Counted from the first letter of the stretch, positions 53,792 to 63,225 are shown. The stretch: DNA of 64,000 bases from Pseudomonas sp. MF4836 (GCF_002018875.1 NZ_MVOL01000010.1:186001-250000), one strand, 5' to 3'. Made by a program: numbers and translations. Notes: a model not told the origin generated them from the sequence alone.

Positions 53792-54862
53792 ATGTCGCTG
53801 ATCACCCATCCCCACGCTCGCGAATTGACCAAGTCGGTGCGGGCCACCGTCCTGGTGTTCAAGGACCCGCGCTCCCAGGAATTGCTCAGCCGCATCGAGC
53901 GCCTGGCCCCCAGTGAGGCCAATACCCTGATCATTGGCGAGACCGGTACCGGCAAGGAGCTGGTGGCCCGACATATCCATCACCTGAGCCGCCGCGGACG
54001 CGAGCCCTTTGTCGCCGTGAACTGCGGCGCGTTCGCCGAGAGCCTGGTGGAGAGTGAGCTGTTCGGCCACGAAAAGGGCGCCTTTACCGGCGCCACCACC
54101 CACAAGGCCGGCTGGTTCGAGGCGGCCAATGGCGGCACGCTGTTTCTCGATGAGATCGGCGATTTGCCGCTGAACATGCAGGTCAAGCTGCTGCGGGTGT
54201 TGCAGGAGCGGGAAGTGGTGCGCCTGGGGTCACGCACGCCGATCCCGATCAATGTGCGACTGGTGGCGGCGACCAACGTCAACCTGGCGGACGCGGTGGT
54301 GGCCGGGCATTTCCGCGAAGACCTGTTCTACCGCCTGCACGTCGCCACCATCCGCCTGCCGCCGCTGCGCGAGCGCCCGGGGGACATTCTGCCCCTGGCG
54401 GAGTTTTTCCTCGAGGAGCACTGCCAGCGCCTGGGTTACAACCGCGCCACGCTGACCATCGAGGCTGAGCGCAAGCTGCTGGAGCACAGCTGGCCAGGCA
54501 ACATCCGTGAATTGGAAAACGCCATTCACCATGCCTTGCTGGTGTGCCGCAACCAACGGGTGGCGCCAGCCGACCTGCACCTGGTGGACATGCGTTCATC
54601 CGGCATTCGCCAGGATCAGGCGGCCCAGGCCGTGCACGCCATCGCCGGCCCGGTGGACCTCGAAAGCGCGCTCAATGCCCTGTTCGAGCAGAATATTCCG
54701 GACCTCTACGAGCACATCGAAGAAACCATCTTTCGCGCCGCCTACCGCTACTGCCACGGCAACCAACTGCAAACCGGGCGCCTGCTCAACATCAGCCGCA
54801 ATATCGTGCGTGCGCGCCTGGAGAAAATCGGCGAACTGAGTCGCCCGGCCTCGGGCGAATAA
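53792..54862 (+). CDS. Sigma-54-dependent activator, SfnR-like
   Basis: A 356-residue enhancer-binding protein with almost no sensory N-terminus. The AAA+ core starts by residue 20: Walker A GETGTGKE (49-56), the sigma-54 contact GAFTGA (96-101), Walker [12 protein letters not shown] and arginine finger [11 protein letters not shown]-terminal Fis-type HTH ([24 protein letters not shown]) ends it. This architecture is that of SfnR, which activates sulfone and sulfonate genes in sulfur-starved pseudomonads and is itself controlled transcriptionally. AGGA precedes ATG 53792; the long upstream frame is not used. A terminator follows. Confidence 0.93.
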   Translation: MSLITHPHARELTKSVRATVLVFKDPRSQELLSRIERLAPSEANTLIIGETGTGKELVARHIHHLSRRGREPFVAVNCGAFAESLVESELFGHEKGAFTGATTHKAGWFEAANGGTLFLDEIGDLPLNMQVKLLRVLQEREVVRLGSRTPIPINVRLVAATNVNLADAVVAGHFREDLFYRLHVATIRLPPLRERPGDILPLAEFFLEEHCQRLGYNRATLTIEAERKLLEHSWPGNIRELENAIHHALLVCRNQRVAPADLHLVDMRSSGIRQDQAAQAVHAIAGPVDLESALNALFEQNIPDLYEHIEETIFRAAYRYCHGNQLQTGRLLNISRNIVRARLEKIGELSRPASGE

Positions 54863-54869
54863 CCAACGA

Positions 54870-54922
54870 CCTGCCCGATGCCCGGCCTGGACGCCAGGCC
54901 GAGGCAGGGCGGTTTTTTTTTT
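54870..54922 (+). terminator. Terminator of the SfnR-like gene
   Basis: Nested stems CCTGCC/GGCAGG and CGGCCTGG/CCAGGCCG (loop ACG) are followed by ten T residues (54913-54922). Confidence 0.88.
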
Positions 54923-54933
54923 ACCCGCAATGA

Positions 54934-54962
54934 TTGACGGCTGGGGAGGCTTGCTCTAGTTT
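54934..54962 (+). promoter_or_regulatory. Sigma-70 promoter of the TetR gene
   Basis: TTGACG, a 17-base spacer and TAGTTT end immediately before the palindrome at 54964-54979, so the operator covers the predicted transcription start. Confidence 0.65.
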
Positions 54963-54963
54963 G

Positions 54964-54979
54964 TGGAACGTTCATTCCA
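54964..54979. promoter_or_regulatory. TetR-type operator, copy 1
   Basis: TGGAACGTTCATTCCA has half-sites TGGAA/TTCCA with six bases between. The same 16-bp pattern recurs before the MFS gene (55645-55660). Confidence 0.75.
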
Positions 54980-54994
54980 GTACAGGTGATTACC

Positions 54995-55576
54995 GTGCGC
55001 CCCAAGGAGTTCGACCCCGAGCAGATTGCCGATGCCGCGATGCAGGTGTTCTGGCAGCGCGGTTATGCCGCGACCTCGATCCAGGATCTGGTGGAAGGCA
55101 CTGGCCTGAGCCGCAGCAGCCTGTACAACGCGTTTGACAGCAAGCACGGGTTGTACACCTGCGCCCTCAAACGCTATCAGGAACGGAGCAACGCCAATAT
55201 CGCCCTGTTGGCCCAGGACGCACCGGCAAAGGAGCTGGTGCGCCAGTTGCTGCTGCGCATCGTCGACGATGAACTTGACGACACGCAGCGCCTGGGATGC
55301 CTGGCGGCCAATGCCGCGCTGGAGGTGGCGGGGCAGGATCCGGTGGTGGCCGAACTTGTAGCGCAGAACTTTCGTCGGGTCGAAGCCGCGCTGGAACGGG
55401 TGTTACGCCGAGGGCAGGAACAGGGCGATATCGATCCCGATAAAAACCCTCGGGCCCTGGCCAGTTTTGTGGTCTGTACCGTCCAGGGCCTGCGGGTGTT
55501 GGGCAAGGGCAGTGCAGCCGATGAACGTCGTGAGCGGTTGTCGAATGTGCTTGAGATTGTTCTGAAAAGTCTTTGA
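54995..55576 (+). CDS. TetR-family regulator
   Basis: A 193-residue TetR repressor. The HTH is ADAAMQVFWQRGYAATSIQDLVEGTGLSRSSLYNAFDSKHGLY (about 12-55), a variant common in regulators of efflux and redox genes. The remaining helices form the ligand/dimer domain with one Cys near 108 (RLGCLAANAA). The start is taken at GTG 54995 with AGGTG six bases upstream; GTG 54986 is in frame. Matching palindromes before this gene and the next argue for autoregulation and control of the MFS transporter. Confidence 0.9.
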   Translation: MRPKEFDPEQIADAAMQVFWQRGYAATSIQDLVEGTGLSRSSLYNAFDSKHGLYTCALKRYQERSNANIALLAQDAPAKELVRQLLLRIVDDELDDTQRLGCLAANAALEVAGQDPVVAELVAQNFRRVEAALERVLRRGQEQGDIDPDKNPRALASFVVCTVQGLRVLGKGSAADERRERLSNVLEIVLKSL

Positions 55577-55644
55577 TTATTAAGTAAATAAAACTTTATA
55601 CGGGATGAAGCCTGGGCTTCGCCGTGAAAAATTTTGCCCTGTTC

Positions 55645-55660
55645 TGGAATGATAATTCCA
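55645..55660. promoter_or_regulatory. TetR-type operator, copy 2 (before the MFS gene)
   Basis: TGGAATGATAATTCCA shares both TGGAA/TTCCA half-sites and 13 of 16 bases with the site in front of tetR. Confidence 0.75.
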
Positions 55661-55737
55661 TAAAATGCATGGCCCTTCGCCGAGGCTCATCGAGCCTGGC
55701 GATCGGTCCTTTATCACCCAAAAAAGGAGAGTCTTCG

Positions 55738-56922
55738 ATGCCTACCCCTAACCCCGGGTTGCCGATCTGGCGCCTGCTGGCATTCACCGTAGCCGGCTTT
55801 ATCACCATCATGACCGAGACCATGCCCGCCGGCCTGCTGCCTCAGATCAGCCAAGGACTGGGTATTTCCCAGGCCATGGCCGGGCAGTTGATCAGCCTGT
55901 ATGCCCTGGGTTCGGTGGCGGCGGCGATCCCCCTGGTGGCGGCGACTCGCAGCTGGCGCAGAAGGCCGCTGCTGTTGCTGGCGATCGCCGGCTTGCTGCT
56001 GTTCAACAGCCTGACCGCACTGTCGACCTATTACCCGCTGACCCTGGCCGCGCGGTTTATTGCCGGGATGGCCGCGGGGCTGATCTGGGGCCTGCTGGCC
56101 GGTTATGCCCGGCGCATGGTGCCGGAGTCGTTGCAAGGCCGGGCCCTGGCGGTGGTTGGGGTCGGTCAGCCGCTGGCCCTGTGCCTGGGGGTGCCACTGG
56201 GGGCCTGGCTGGGCAGCATGATCGAGTGGCGCAGCATTTTCTGGATCATGTCGGCGCTGGCAGCGCTGCTGTTGCTCTGGGTGCGCGTGGCAGTGCCGGA
56301 TTATGCCGGCCAGGCGGCGACGCGGCGCCAGCCGGTGGCGCGGATCTTCCTCACCCGGGGCATTCCTTCGGCGCTGTTGGTGATCTTTGTCTGGATGCTC
56401 GCCCACAACATTTTGTACACCTACATCGCGCCATTCCTGGCCACGGTGGGGCTGGGCGAGCATCTGGATCGGGTGTTGCTGCTGTTCGGCCTGGCATCGA
56501 TTGTCGGCATCTGGCTGACCGGCCTGCTGGTCGACCGCTGGCTGCGGGTCCTGACCCTGTGCAGCCTGGCGGGATTTGCCCTGGCCGCGCTGGTACTGGG
56601 CATCGGCGCTGGCCAGCCGCTGGTGATCTACCTCGGGGTAGCGGCCTGGGGCCTGACCTTCGGCGGTGCCCCGACCCTGCTGCAAACCGCCGTGGCAGAC
56701 GCTGCGGGTGACGGCGCGGACGTGGCGCAGTCGATGCTGGTGACCATCTTCAACCTGGCAATCGCCGGTGGTGGCGTGGTCGGTGGCCTGTTGTTGAACA
56801 GTGCCGGCGCCCAGGCCTTCCCCTGGACCATGGCCGCCCTGGCTGTGGTCGGCCTGGCCACGGTGTGGGTCGCCAGCAGCCACGCCTTCAAGCCCGGGCA
56901 GCGCCTGGCGGGCTGCGGCTGA
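55738..56922 (+). CDS. MFS efflux transporter (AraJ/YdhP-like)
   Basis: A 394-residue twelve-helix transporter of the drug:proton antiporter type. Opening FTVAGFITIMTETMPAGLLPQISQGLGISQAMAGQLISLYALGSVAAAIPL places it in the AraJ/YdhP/NepI-like group; the A-like motif is shortened (ATRSWRRRPLLL). Motif C-like sequence GVGQPLALCLGVPLGAWLG is present. AAGGAG precedes ATG 55738. It is probably repressed by the upstream TetR protein via the shared palindrome. The exported compound is unknown. Confidence 0.9.
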   Translation: MPTPNPGLPIWRLLAFTVAGFITIMTETMPAGLLPQISQGLGISQAMAGQLISLYALGSVAAAIPLVAATRSWRRRPLLLLAIAGLLLFNSLTALSTYYPLTLAARFIAGMAAGLIWGLLAGYARRMVPESLQGRALAVVGVGQPLALCLGVPLGAWLGSMIEWRSIFWIMSALAALLLLWVRVAVPDYAGQAATRRQPVARIFLTRGIPSALLVIFVWMLAHNILYTYIAPFLATVGLGEHLDRVLLLFGLASIVGIWLTGLLVDRWLRVLTLCSLAGFALAALVLGIGAGQPLVIYLGVAAWGLTFGGAPTLLQTAVADAAGDGADVAQSMLVTIFNLAIAGGGVVGGLLLNSAGAQAFPWTMAALAVVGLATVWVASSHAFKPGQRLAGCG

Positions 56923-56946
56923 TACCACGCCGAGGCCCGCCGCCGG

Positions 56947-57789
56947 TTATTGGCTGCCGGCCCCGGCCTTGGTCAGGGCGATGGCGTCGACCAGGCCATC
57001 GATGCCCTGCAGCAGCTCGCGGTTGTCGTGGTCCCAGGGGTGAAAGCCCGGTTTGAAGAACTGCAACCAGGGCAGGGCGATATTCGGGAACACGCCGCGC
57101 CGGCCATACAAGTACTTGATCACCCGCCACAGGCCGCGCAGATGGCCGCCACGCTTGCGGTCGGCGATCAGCATGCGCAGGTGAAAATCAAACACCACCA
57201 GCCAGAACATCAGGGTGGTGAACAGCATGCTCGAGGTGCGGATCAGGTAGCGCTTGGGCCCGGGCTTGAGCACGGTGTTCCAGACGTCGTAGGACACTGC
57301 CTTGTGTTCGGTTTCCTCCAGCGCGTGCCACATCCACATCTGCCGGTAGCCTTCGACCGAGTTGCCGAAGCGCGTCGGGTCGCGCAGCAACAGGTCGGCG
57401 AGGATCGCCGTGTAATGCTCCAGGGCCACGGTCACCGCCAGGTTGAACGAGGCCGGGAAGTGTTTTTTCTGGAAGTCGAGGATTGCCCGCAGGCGTCGGT
57501 CGAGCTTGTGTGCCGGCAGCCCGGCCGCCTGCAACAGGTCGTTGTAGCGCAGGTGCTCGCGGCTGTGCATGGCTTCCTGGCCGATAAAACCCTGGATCTG
57601 CTGTTTCAACAGCGGGTCGTGAATCTGCCCGCGGTAATGGCGCACGCTGTCCATGAAAAACAGCTCTCCGGCGGGAAACAGCAATGAAAGCGCATTGAAG
57701 AATTGGGTGACGTGGCTGCCTTGTTCATGCCAGTCGCAGGCGCGGTCGGCGGGCAGTTCAGGCTGGATGTCGCGGCGGATGGGCAGCAT
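56947..57789 (-). CDS. PF10118 metal-dependent hydrolase-like (ferritin-like) protein
   Basis: A 280-residue protein of the family called predicted metal-dependent hydrolase (PF10118), an all-helical ferritin-like fold. Candidate di-metal ligands are spread as in the family: GELFFMD, FIGQEAMHSREH, VTVALEHYTA and WHALEETEHKAVSYDVW. A hydrophobic helix (about 183-205) suggests membrane contact. These proteins are often encoded beside Baeyer-Villiger monooxygenases and short-chain dehydrogenases, as here (36 bases after the SDR gene). Reaction unknown; an oxidative step on a lipid-like substrate is plausible. Confidence 0.88.
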   Translation of the reverse strand: MLPIRRDIQPELPADRACDWHEQGSHVTQFFNALSLLFPAGELFFMDSVRHYRGQIHDPLLKQQIQGFIGQEAMHSREHLRYNDLLQAAGLPAHKLDRRLRAILDFQKKHFPASFNLAVTVALEHYTAILADLLLRDPTRFGNSVEGYRQMWMWHALEETEHKAVSYDVWNTVLKPGPKRYLIRTSSMLFTTLMFWLVVFDFHLRMLIADRKRGGHLRGLWRVIKYLYGRRGVFPNIALPWLQFFKPGFHPWDHDNRELLQGIDGLVDAIALTKAGAGSQ

Positions 57790-57825
57790 GGCTGGCGCTC
57801 CTCTAGACAGTAAGGGTCGGGCGGC

Positions 57826-58719
57826 TCACAGGCCGCGTTCGTTATTGGCCTGGTAGACCTGGTGCTTGCGTCGGTGCGCCACCAGGCGCCGGGTGGCGAA
57901 CACCAGCAACGCCTGATAGGCGCTGGGCAGCAGGCGCACGAACAGGTCGAGAAAACGCGCGTCGCGGCCGATCAGCACCCGGCGCCTGTTCTTGCGCACC
58001 CCGTGCAGAATCACCTTGGCCGCCTGCTCGGCAGAGGTGATGAAGAGTTTTTCGAAGTCCTCCCGGGCCTGCTGCTCGCTGTCGATCAGAAAACCTTTGA
58101 GGTTGTCGGTGATCCGGCTGGAACGGGCGATATCGGTGCGGATCCCGCCGGGGTAGACGCAGGTGGCGGACACGCCGTTGGCCTGCATGTCTAGCTCCTG
58201 GCGCAGGGATTCGGTGAAGCCGCGCACCGCGAACTTGGTGGCGTTGTAGGCGCTCATCCCCGGCTGGGAAAACAACCCGAAGACGCTGGAGGTGTTGACG
58301 ATGTGGCCTTCGCCGGCCTGCTTGAGGTAGGGCAGAAAGGCCTGGGTGCCATGCACCACGCCCCAGAAATTGACGTCGACGATCCACTCCAGGTCGGCCA
58401 GGCTCGACCCTTCCACCGTGCTCGACAGCGCCACCCCGGCGTTGTTGAACACCAGGTGCACCTGCCCATGCTCGGCGGCGCTGTGGGCGGCCCAGGCGAA
58501 CATCGCCGCACGGTCGCCGACGTCCAGTTCCTGGGCCGTGATGCGCAGCGGCAACAGGGTGGCGGCTCGGGCCAGCTCCACGGTGTGGGCCAGGCCCTGG
58601 GCATTTTTATCCGACAGCGCCAGGTGGCAGCCTTCACGAGCCAGGTTGATCGCCAATGCGCGGCCCATACCGGACGCGGCCCCAGTGATGGCGGCGACTT
58701 TGCCGTTAAAGTTTTTCAT
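57826..58719 (-). CDS. Short-chain dehydrogenase/reductase
   Basis: A 297-residue classical SDR. Cofactor motif TGAASGMGRALA (13-24), NNAGVAL (about 92-98), catalytic Ser in NTSSVFG, YNATK (YxxxK), and PGGIRTDI. The extra C-terminal 40 residues (FLDLFVRLLPSAYQALLVFATRRLV) are hydrophobic and probably membrane-associated. The gene starts inside the last 14 bases of the monooxygenase gene, which indicates coupling. Likely role: alcohol/ketone interconversion feeding the Baeyer-Villiger enzyme. Confidence 0.93.
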   Translation of the reverse strand: MKNFNGKVAAITGAASGMGRALAINLAREGCHLALSDKNAQGLAHTVELARAATLLPLRITAQELDVGDRAAMFAWAAHSAAEHGQVHLVFNNAGVALSSTVEGSSLADLEWIVDVNFWGVVHGTQAFLPYLKQAGEGHIVNTSSVFGLFSQPGMSAYNATKFAVRGFTESLRQELDMQANGVSATCVYPGGIRTDIARSSRITDNLKGFLIDSEQQAREDFEKLFITSAEQAAKVILHGVRKNRRRVLIGRDARFLDLFVRLLPSAYQALLVFATRRLVAHRRKHQVYQANNERGL

Positions 58720-60274
58720 CGGTGGCGGCCTCGTGCAGGTGGGAGTGGCTGGGCGCGTGCTGGGGTGCCGGGTGGGCGTCGTGCCGGGCGCCGGCGTTCA
58801 GGTAGTCCTTGAGTTCGAAGCTGGCGGTGGCCTGGCGAAAGCGCCAGGTCGACCCCGGCCACAGCGTGGTGTTGTGGCCGGTGCGCGGGTCCAGGTACCA
58901 GCTGCGGCAGCCGCCGGTGGACCAGATCGCGCCCTTGAGTTGCTGCTGCAAGCGCGCGTTGTAGAGGCTCTCGACCCCGGCCTTGACCTCCAGCGTGGCC
59001 AGGCTCTGGCTGCGCATCTGCGCCAGGGCCTTGAGGATGTACTCGACCTGGGCCTCGATCATCAGAATCATCGAGTTGTGCCCCAGCCCGGTATTGGGCC
59101 CGATGATCATGAACAGATTGGGGAACTGCGGCACGCAGGTGCCGAGGTAGGCGTGGGCGCCATTGGCCCAGCTGTCCATGATGTCGACCCCGCCACGGCC
59201 GATCAGCAAGCCGCGGGGCAGGGGCTCGGTGGCCTGGAAACCGGTGCCGAAGATGATGCAGTCGGCCGGGTGTTTGACCCCGTCGGCGGTCACCACGCCA
59301 TCGGCTTCGACCCGGGCAATGTCCTGGGTCACCACCTGCACGTTGCGGCGTGACAGCGCCGGGTAATAGTCGTTGGAGATCAGGATGCGCTTGCAACCGA
59401 TGGTGTAGTCGGGCGTCAGGCTGCGGCGCAGGGCCGGGTCGGCAACCTGGCGTCGCAGATGGCGCAGGGCCATGCGCTGCACCAGGCGCATCAGCCTGGG
59501 GCGATGGGCGAAGGCAATGACCCGGCTTTCCAGGGCCCAGTAGATGGCCGAACGCACCAGTTTCTGGGTCCACGGCAGGTGCTTGAATGCCCAGCGTTCG
59601 GCGGGCGACAGCGTGCGATCAGGCTTGGGCAGGATCCACGGCGGGGTGCGCTGGAACAACGCGAGCTGCGCCACCTGCGGCGCAATCTGCGGCACGAACT
59701 GAATGGCGCTGGCCCCGGTGCCGATCACCGCCACACGCTTGCCCTGCAGCGGGTACTGGTGGTCCCAGTGCTGGGAGTGAAAGCGCTGGCCCTGGAATGA
59801 CTCCAGGCCCGGGATCTGTGGGATGGCCGGGCGCGACAGGCCACCCATGCCCGACACCAGCACCCGCGCACTGACCCGGCGGCCGTTGCTGAAGTGCAGC
59901 GCCCAGCGCTGGCGCTGTTCATCGAAGGTGGCGCGCTGCAAACCCATGCCCAGCCGCAGGTGCGGGGTCAGGCCAAAGCGCTGCGCGCAGTCTTCGAGGT
60001 AGGCGCGGATTTCCGCCTGGGGCGCGAACTGGCGGCTCCAGTTCGGGTTGGGCGCAAAGGAAAACGAATAGACATGGGACTGCACGTCGCAGGCGCAGCC
60101 CGGGTAGTGATTGTCGCGCCAGGTGCCCCCGAGGGCGTCGGCCTGTTCGGCAATAAAGAAGTCGGCAAGGCCTGCCTGCTTGAGTTTGATGGCCATGCAC
60201 AGCCCGGCGAATCCGGAGCCGATGATCGCGATGTCAACGGTTTCCCAATCCTGGGGCGGCGAGTACGCATTCAT
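58706..60274 (-). CDS. Baeyer-Villiger-type flavin monooxygenase
   Basis: A 522-residue class-B FAD/NADPH monooxygenase. FAD motif GSGFAGLCMA (19-28), the BVMO fingerprint FQGQRFHSQHW followed by D (160-171), and the NADPH motif GTGASA (185-190) are intact. GGTWRDNHYPGCACDVQSHVYSFSF is the usual FAD/substrate region. It would convert a ketone to an ester with O2. First gene of the three-gene operon with the SDR and PF10118 protein, and divergent from a membrane-anchored esterase-like hydrolase, which could cleave the resulting ester. Confidence 0.95.
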   Translation of the reverse strand: MNAYSPPQDWETVDIAIIGSGFAGLCMAIKLKQAGLADFFIAEQADALGGTWRDNHYPGCACDVQSHVYSFSFAPNPNWSRQFAPQAEIRAYLEDCAQRFGLTPHLRLGMGLQRATFDEQRQRWALHFSNGRRVSARVLVSGMGGLSRPAIPQIPGLESFQGQRFHSQHWDHQYPLQGKRVAVIGTGASAIQFVPQIAPQVAQLALFQRTPPWILPKPDRTLSPAERWAFKHLPWTQKLVRSAIYWALESRVIAFAHRPRLMRLVQRMALRHLRRQVADPALRRSLTPDYTIGCKRILISNDYYPALSRRNVQVVTQDIARVEADGVVTADGVKHPADCIIFGTGFQATEPLPRGLLIGRGGVDIMDSWANGAHAYLGTCVPQFPNLFMIIGPNTGLGHNSMILMIEAQVEYILKALAQMRSQSLATLEVKAGVESLYNARLQQQLKGAIWSTGGCRSWYLDPRTGHNTTLWPGSTWRFRQATASFELKDYLNAGARHDAHPAPQHAPSHSHLHEAATDEKL

Positions 60275-60548
60275 GGTGTGTACCTCGATTGTGGTGACGC
60301 CTGAGGGTGACTTTCGTCGGTGGATGAAATCTCAGCATTGCATAATTAAAATTTATGTTTTAAAAAATAATTTAAATAATGTACCTGAAAAATTCACCGA
60401 CGCCAGTGGCCTGTACCCAGCAAGGGATTCATCGCAGCGGCTGCGATGGCCTGAAATCGGACAGCAGGCCCGGGGCAGGGGGATCGCCGTCATCAGGATC
60501 AATTCCGGTCCGGGGGCATGGCGCAGGGAAGCCGAGGGGGCGCACGTT

Positions 60549-61544
60549 ATGGAATGGCTTGTGGCTGTTGTGCTGCTGGGGGCGGTGAGTGTCGGGCTGT
60601 GGGTGATCAGTTTTCGCATCACCCGCCGAATCGAGACCGCGGTGCCGATCGACGGGCGCTTTCTGGAGGTCGGTGGCGAGCGCCTGCATTACGTGGATGA
60701 AGGCAAGGGCCCGGCGCTGCTGATGATCCACGGGCTTTCAGGTTGTGGTCGCAACCTGACCCATTCACTGTCGCCGCGGCTGCGGGAGCAGTTCCGGGTG
60801 ATCACCATCGATCGCCCGGGCTCGGGCTACTCGACCCGCGGCCGGGGCGCGGCCGCCGATCTGCCGGCCCAGGCCAGCCTGATTGCCAAATTCATTCGCG
60901 CCCTGGACCTCGGACAGCCGCTGATCCTCGGCCATTCCCTGGGCGGCGCGGTGGCCCTGGCACTGGCCCAGGACCATCCGCAATCCGTGTCCGGGCTGGT
61001 ACTGGTGGCGCCCTTGACCCATCCGCAGCGGATGCTGCCCCTGGTGTTTCTGTCATTGGCGGTACGCCCGGGCTTTGTGCGGCGCTGGGTCTCGCTGACC
61101 CTGGCCACACCCCTGGCGATGCTCACGCGCCATAGCCTGGTCAAGGCAGTGTTCGCCCCTGATGCGCCACCGGCGGATTTCGCCGAGCGCGGCGGCGGGC
61201 TGCTGGGCATGCGCCCGGACAACTTTTATGCCGCCTCCAGCGAGATTGCCCTGGTCAACCGCTCGTTGCCCAACATGCTCAAGCATTACCCGAGCCTCGA
61301 CCTGCCGGTGGGGCTGGTCTATGGATCCGCCGATCAGGTACTGGATTACCGCAAGCATGGCCAGGCCATGGCAGGCCGGGTGCCGGGAATCATGATCGAT
61401 ATTGTCGAAGGCGCCGGGCACATGTTGCCGATCACGGCGGTGGAGCGCGTTGCAGCCATGGTGCATCGGGTCGCAGCCCAAGCCAGGCCGCAACGGAAGG
61501 CGACGCTGCTGCATCCGCCCTTTGCCATGAACCAGGCAGGCTAG
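60549..61544 (+). CDS. Membrane-anchored alpha/beta hydrolase
   Basis: A 331-residue hydrolase with an N-terminal helix (residues 1-22, VAVVLLGAVSVGLWVISF). The fold shows LHYVDEGKGPALLMIHGLSG (oxyanion), GHSLGGAVALALA (nucleophile Ser near 121), YGSADQVL (Asp) and EGAGHMLPI (His). Esterase activity on the product of the divergent Baeyer-Villiger enzyme is a reasonable guess. AGGGGG lies nine bases before ATG 60549. It is followed by alkB on the same strand after 290 bases with its own promoter. Confidence 0.88.
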   Translation: MEWLVAVVLLGAVSVGLWVISFRITRRIETAVPIDGRFLEVGGERLHYVDEGKGPALLMIHGLSGCGRNLTHSLSPRLREQFRVITIDRPGSGYSTRGRGAAADLPAQASLIAKFIRALDLGQPLILGHSLGGAVALALAQDHPQSVSGLVLVAPLTHPQRMLPLVFLSLAVRPGFVRRWVSLTLATPLAMLTRHSLVKAVFAPDAPPADFAERGGGLLGMRPDNFYAASSEIALVNRSLPNMLKHYPSLDLPVGLVYGSADQVLDYRKHGQAMAGRVPGIMIDIVEGAGHMLPITAVERVAAMVHRVAAQARPQRKATLLHPPFAMNQAG

Positions 61545-61637
61545 GGTGGTTCGGGGTGGTTTACGCCCCGGACGGCCTTGGCGGCACGCTGCACATTCGC
61601 AGCGTTGGCAACATTCAAAATGGATCCAAGAAAATAG

Positions 61638-61666
61638 TTGACGAGCTAATGAACCCGGGCTATTTT
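61638..61666 (+). promoter_or_regulatory. Candidate sigma-70 promoter of alkB
   Basis: TTGACG, 17 bases, TATTTT; it is followed by a T7A7 tract (61663-61676) and another run of eight T (61688-61695). The leader to the alkB ATG would be about 160 bases. Confidence 0.55.
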
Positions 61667-61834
61667 TTTAAAAAAATGTTTTGAATGTTTTTTTTGAAAG
61701 TGCAATTGAGCGATTAAAATAATGAAAATAACGCCTTTTGACGCATCTTGTATTTCTCGCTGCACCGCTGTCCACGGCGCCTGTGCGTCGATCCTCCGTT
61801 CGCCCCGCGCGGCCCTGACCCTGCGGAGGCTGCC

Positions 61835-63112
61835 ATGAATTCCACTGTAGCAGCACCTGGCGTCTGGACTGACAGCAAGCGCCATCTGTGGTGGCTCGGC
61901 ATCATGCCCCTGGCAACCCCTCTGCTTTCTGGATCCCTGGCGATTGTCAGCGGCGTGCAGGAACTGTGGTGGGTGGGCGTGTTGGTGATCTTCGGCCTGA
62001 TCCCGCTGATCGACGGCCTGCTCGGCGAAGACGTCAGTAACCCACCGGAGTCGGCCGTCGGCGGCCTGGAAGCACAAAGCTATTACCGCTGGATCGTCTA
62101 CACCGGGGTGCTGTTGGTGATTTCCTCAGTGGTGATCACCGGCTGGCTGGCGGCGGGGGGCATCGATTGGATCATCGCCGGGGGCCTGTTGCAGGCCACG
62201 GCGTCACTGGCACCGGACAGCTTCCTGGCCAGCGCGGCGGGTTACCTCACCGAGCGCGTGCAGGTCCATGGCGCGGTCAGCTGGTTCACCTACCTGGGCA
62301 TGGCCATGTCCACCGGCGCCGCCACCGGCATCGCCATCAACACGGCCCATGAGCTGGGGCACAAGCCGCGTCTGCTGGAGGTGGTGCTGGCCAAGATCAC
62401 CCTGGCGCCGACCTTCTACGGCCACTTCTATACCGAACATAACCGGGGGCATCACGTGCGGGTCGCCACCCCCGAAGATCCGGCCAGTTCGCGCCTGGGG
62501 GAGAGCTTCTGGTCCTTCCTGCCGCGCTCGGTATGGTTCAGTGCCCGCTCGGCCTGGCACCTGGAACGGGAACGCCTGAGCAAGCAGGGCCTATCGGTGT
62601 GGCACTGGAAGAACGGCGTGCTCAGTGCCTGGTGCTACAGCCTGGTGTTGTGGGGCGCGATGATCGCCTGGCTGGGGTGGGCGGTGCTGCCATTCCTGAT
62701 TATCCAGGGCATCTACGGCTTCTCGCTGTTGGAAGTGGTCAACTATGTCGAGCATTACGGCCTGCAACGCCAGAAGTTGCCCAACGGTCGTTATGAGCGC
62801 TGTTCGCCGCGCCACTCCTGGAACAGCAATCGGATTGTCACCAACATCTTTCTGTTCCAACTCCAGCGCCACTCCGATCACCACGCCAACCCGACCCGCA
62901 GTTACCAATCCCTGCGCCACTTCGATGAGTCGCCGCAACTGCCCTATGGCTACGCGAGCATGATCGTCTGGGCCTACGTGCCTTACCTGTGGCGCCGGCG
63001 CATGGATCATCGGGTGCTCAAGCACTACGGCGGCGATGTGCTGCTGGCCAATATCCAGCCCTCCAAACGCTCGAAAATACTCGCCAGGTACGGCAACAGC
63101 AGCACCTTTTAA
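61835..63112 (+). CDS. alkB: Alkane 1-monooxygenase
   Basis: A 425-residue integral-membrane non-heme di-iron enzyme that hydroxylates medium/long-chain n-alkanes terminally with rubredoxin-supplied electrons. All histidine boxes are present: HELGHK (172-177), EHNRGHH (201-207), NYVEHYGL (303-310) and LQRHSDHH (343-350). Six helices are expected; hydrophobic stretches occupy 20-60, 85-130, 150-170 and 265-300. GGAGG precedes ATG 61835. No rubredoxin, rubredoxin reductase or AlkS-type regulator is in the window. Downstream PraA/PraB-like genes support a role in growth on alkanes. Confidence 0.97.
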   Translation: MNSTVAAPGVWTDSKRHLWWLGIMPLATPLLSGSLAIVSGVQELWWVGVLVIFGLIPLIDGLLGEDVSNPPESAVGGLEAQSYYRWIVYTGVLLVISSVVITGWLAAGGIDWIIAGGLLQATASLAPDSFLASAAGYLTERVQVHGAVSWFTYLGMAMSTGAATGIAINTAHELGHKPRLLEVVLAKITLAPTFYGHFYTEHNRGHHVRVATPEDPASSRLGESFWSFLPRSVWFSARSAWHLERERLSKQGLSVWHWKNGVLSAWCYSLVLWGAMIAWLGWAVLPFLIIQGIYGFSLLEVVNYVEHYGLQRQKLPNGRYERCSPRHSWNSNRIVTNIFLFQLQRHSDHHANPTRSYQSLRHFDESPQLPYGYASMIVWAYVPYLWRRRMDHRVLKHYGGDVLLANIQPSKRSKILARYGNSSTF

Positions 63113-63225
63113 GTGAATTGAACGGTTGTTACGGACACTCGGGATCAACGTATCGCGCAGGTTTTCATCGCCCCGGATTCGTCGATTTCGAGCGCCCTGA
63201 AGTTTGAAGAAAGTGGCTTGCCCTC

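Noticed and set aside
60275-60548. AT-rich stretch between the BVMO and hydrolase genes as a foreign insertion
   Set aside because: It is short, lies where two divergent promoters are expected, and has no gene or repeat.
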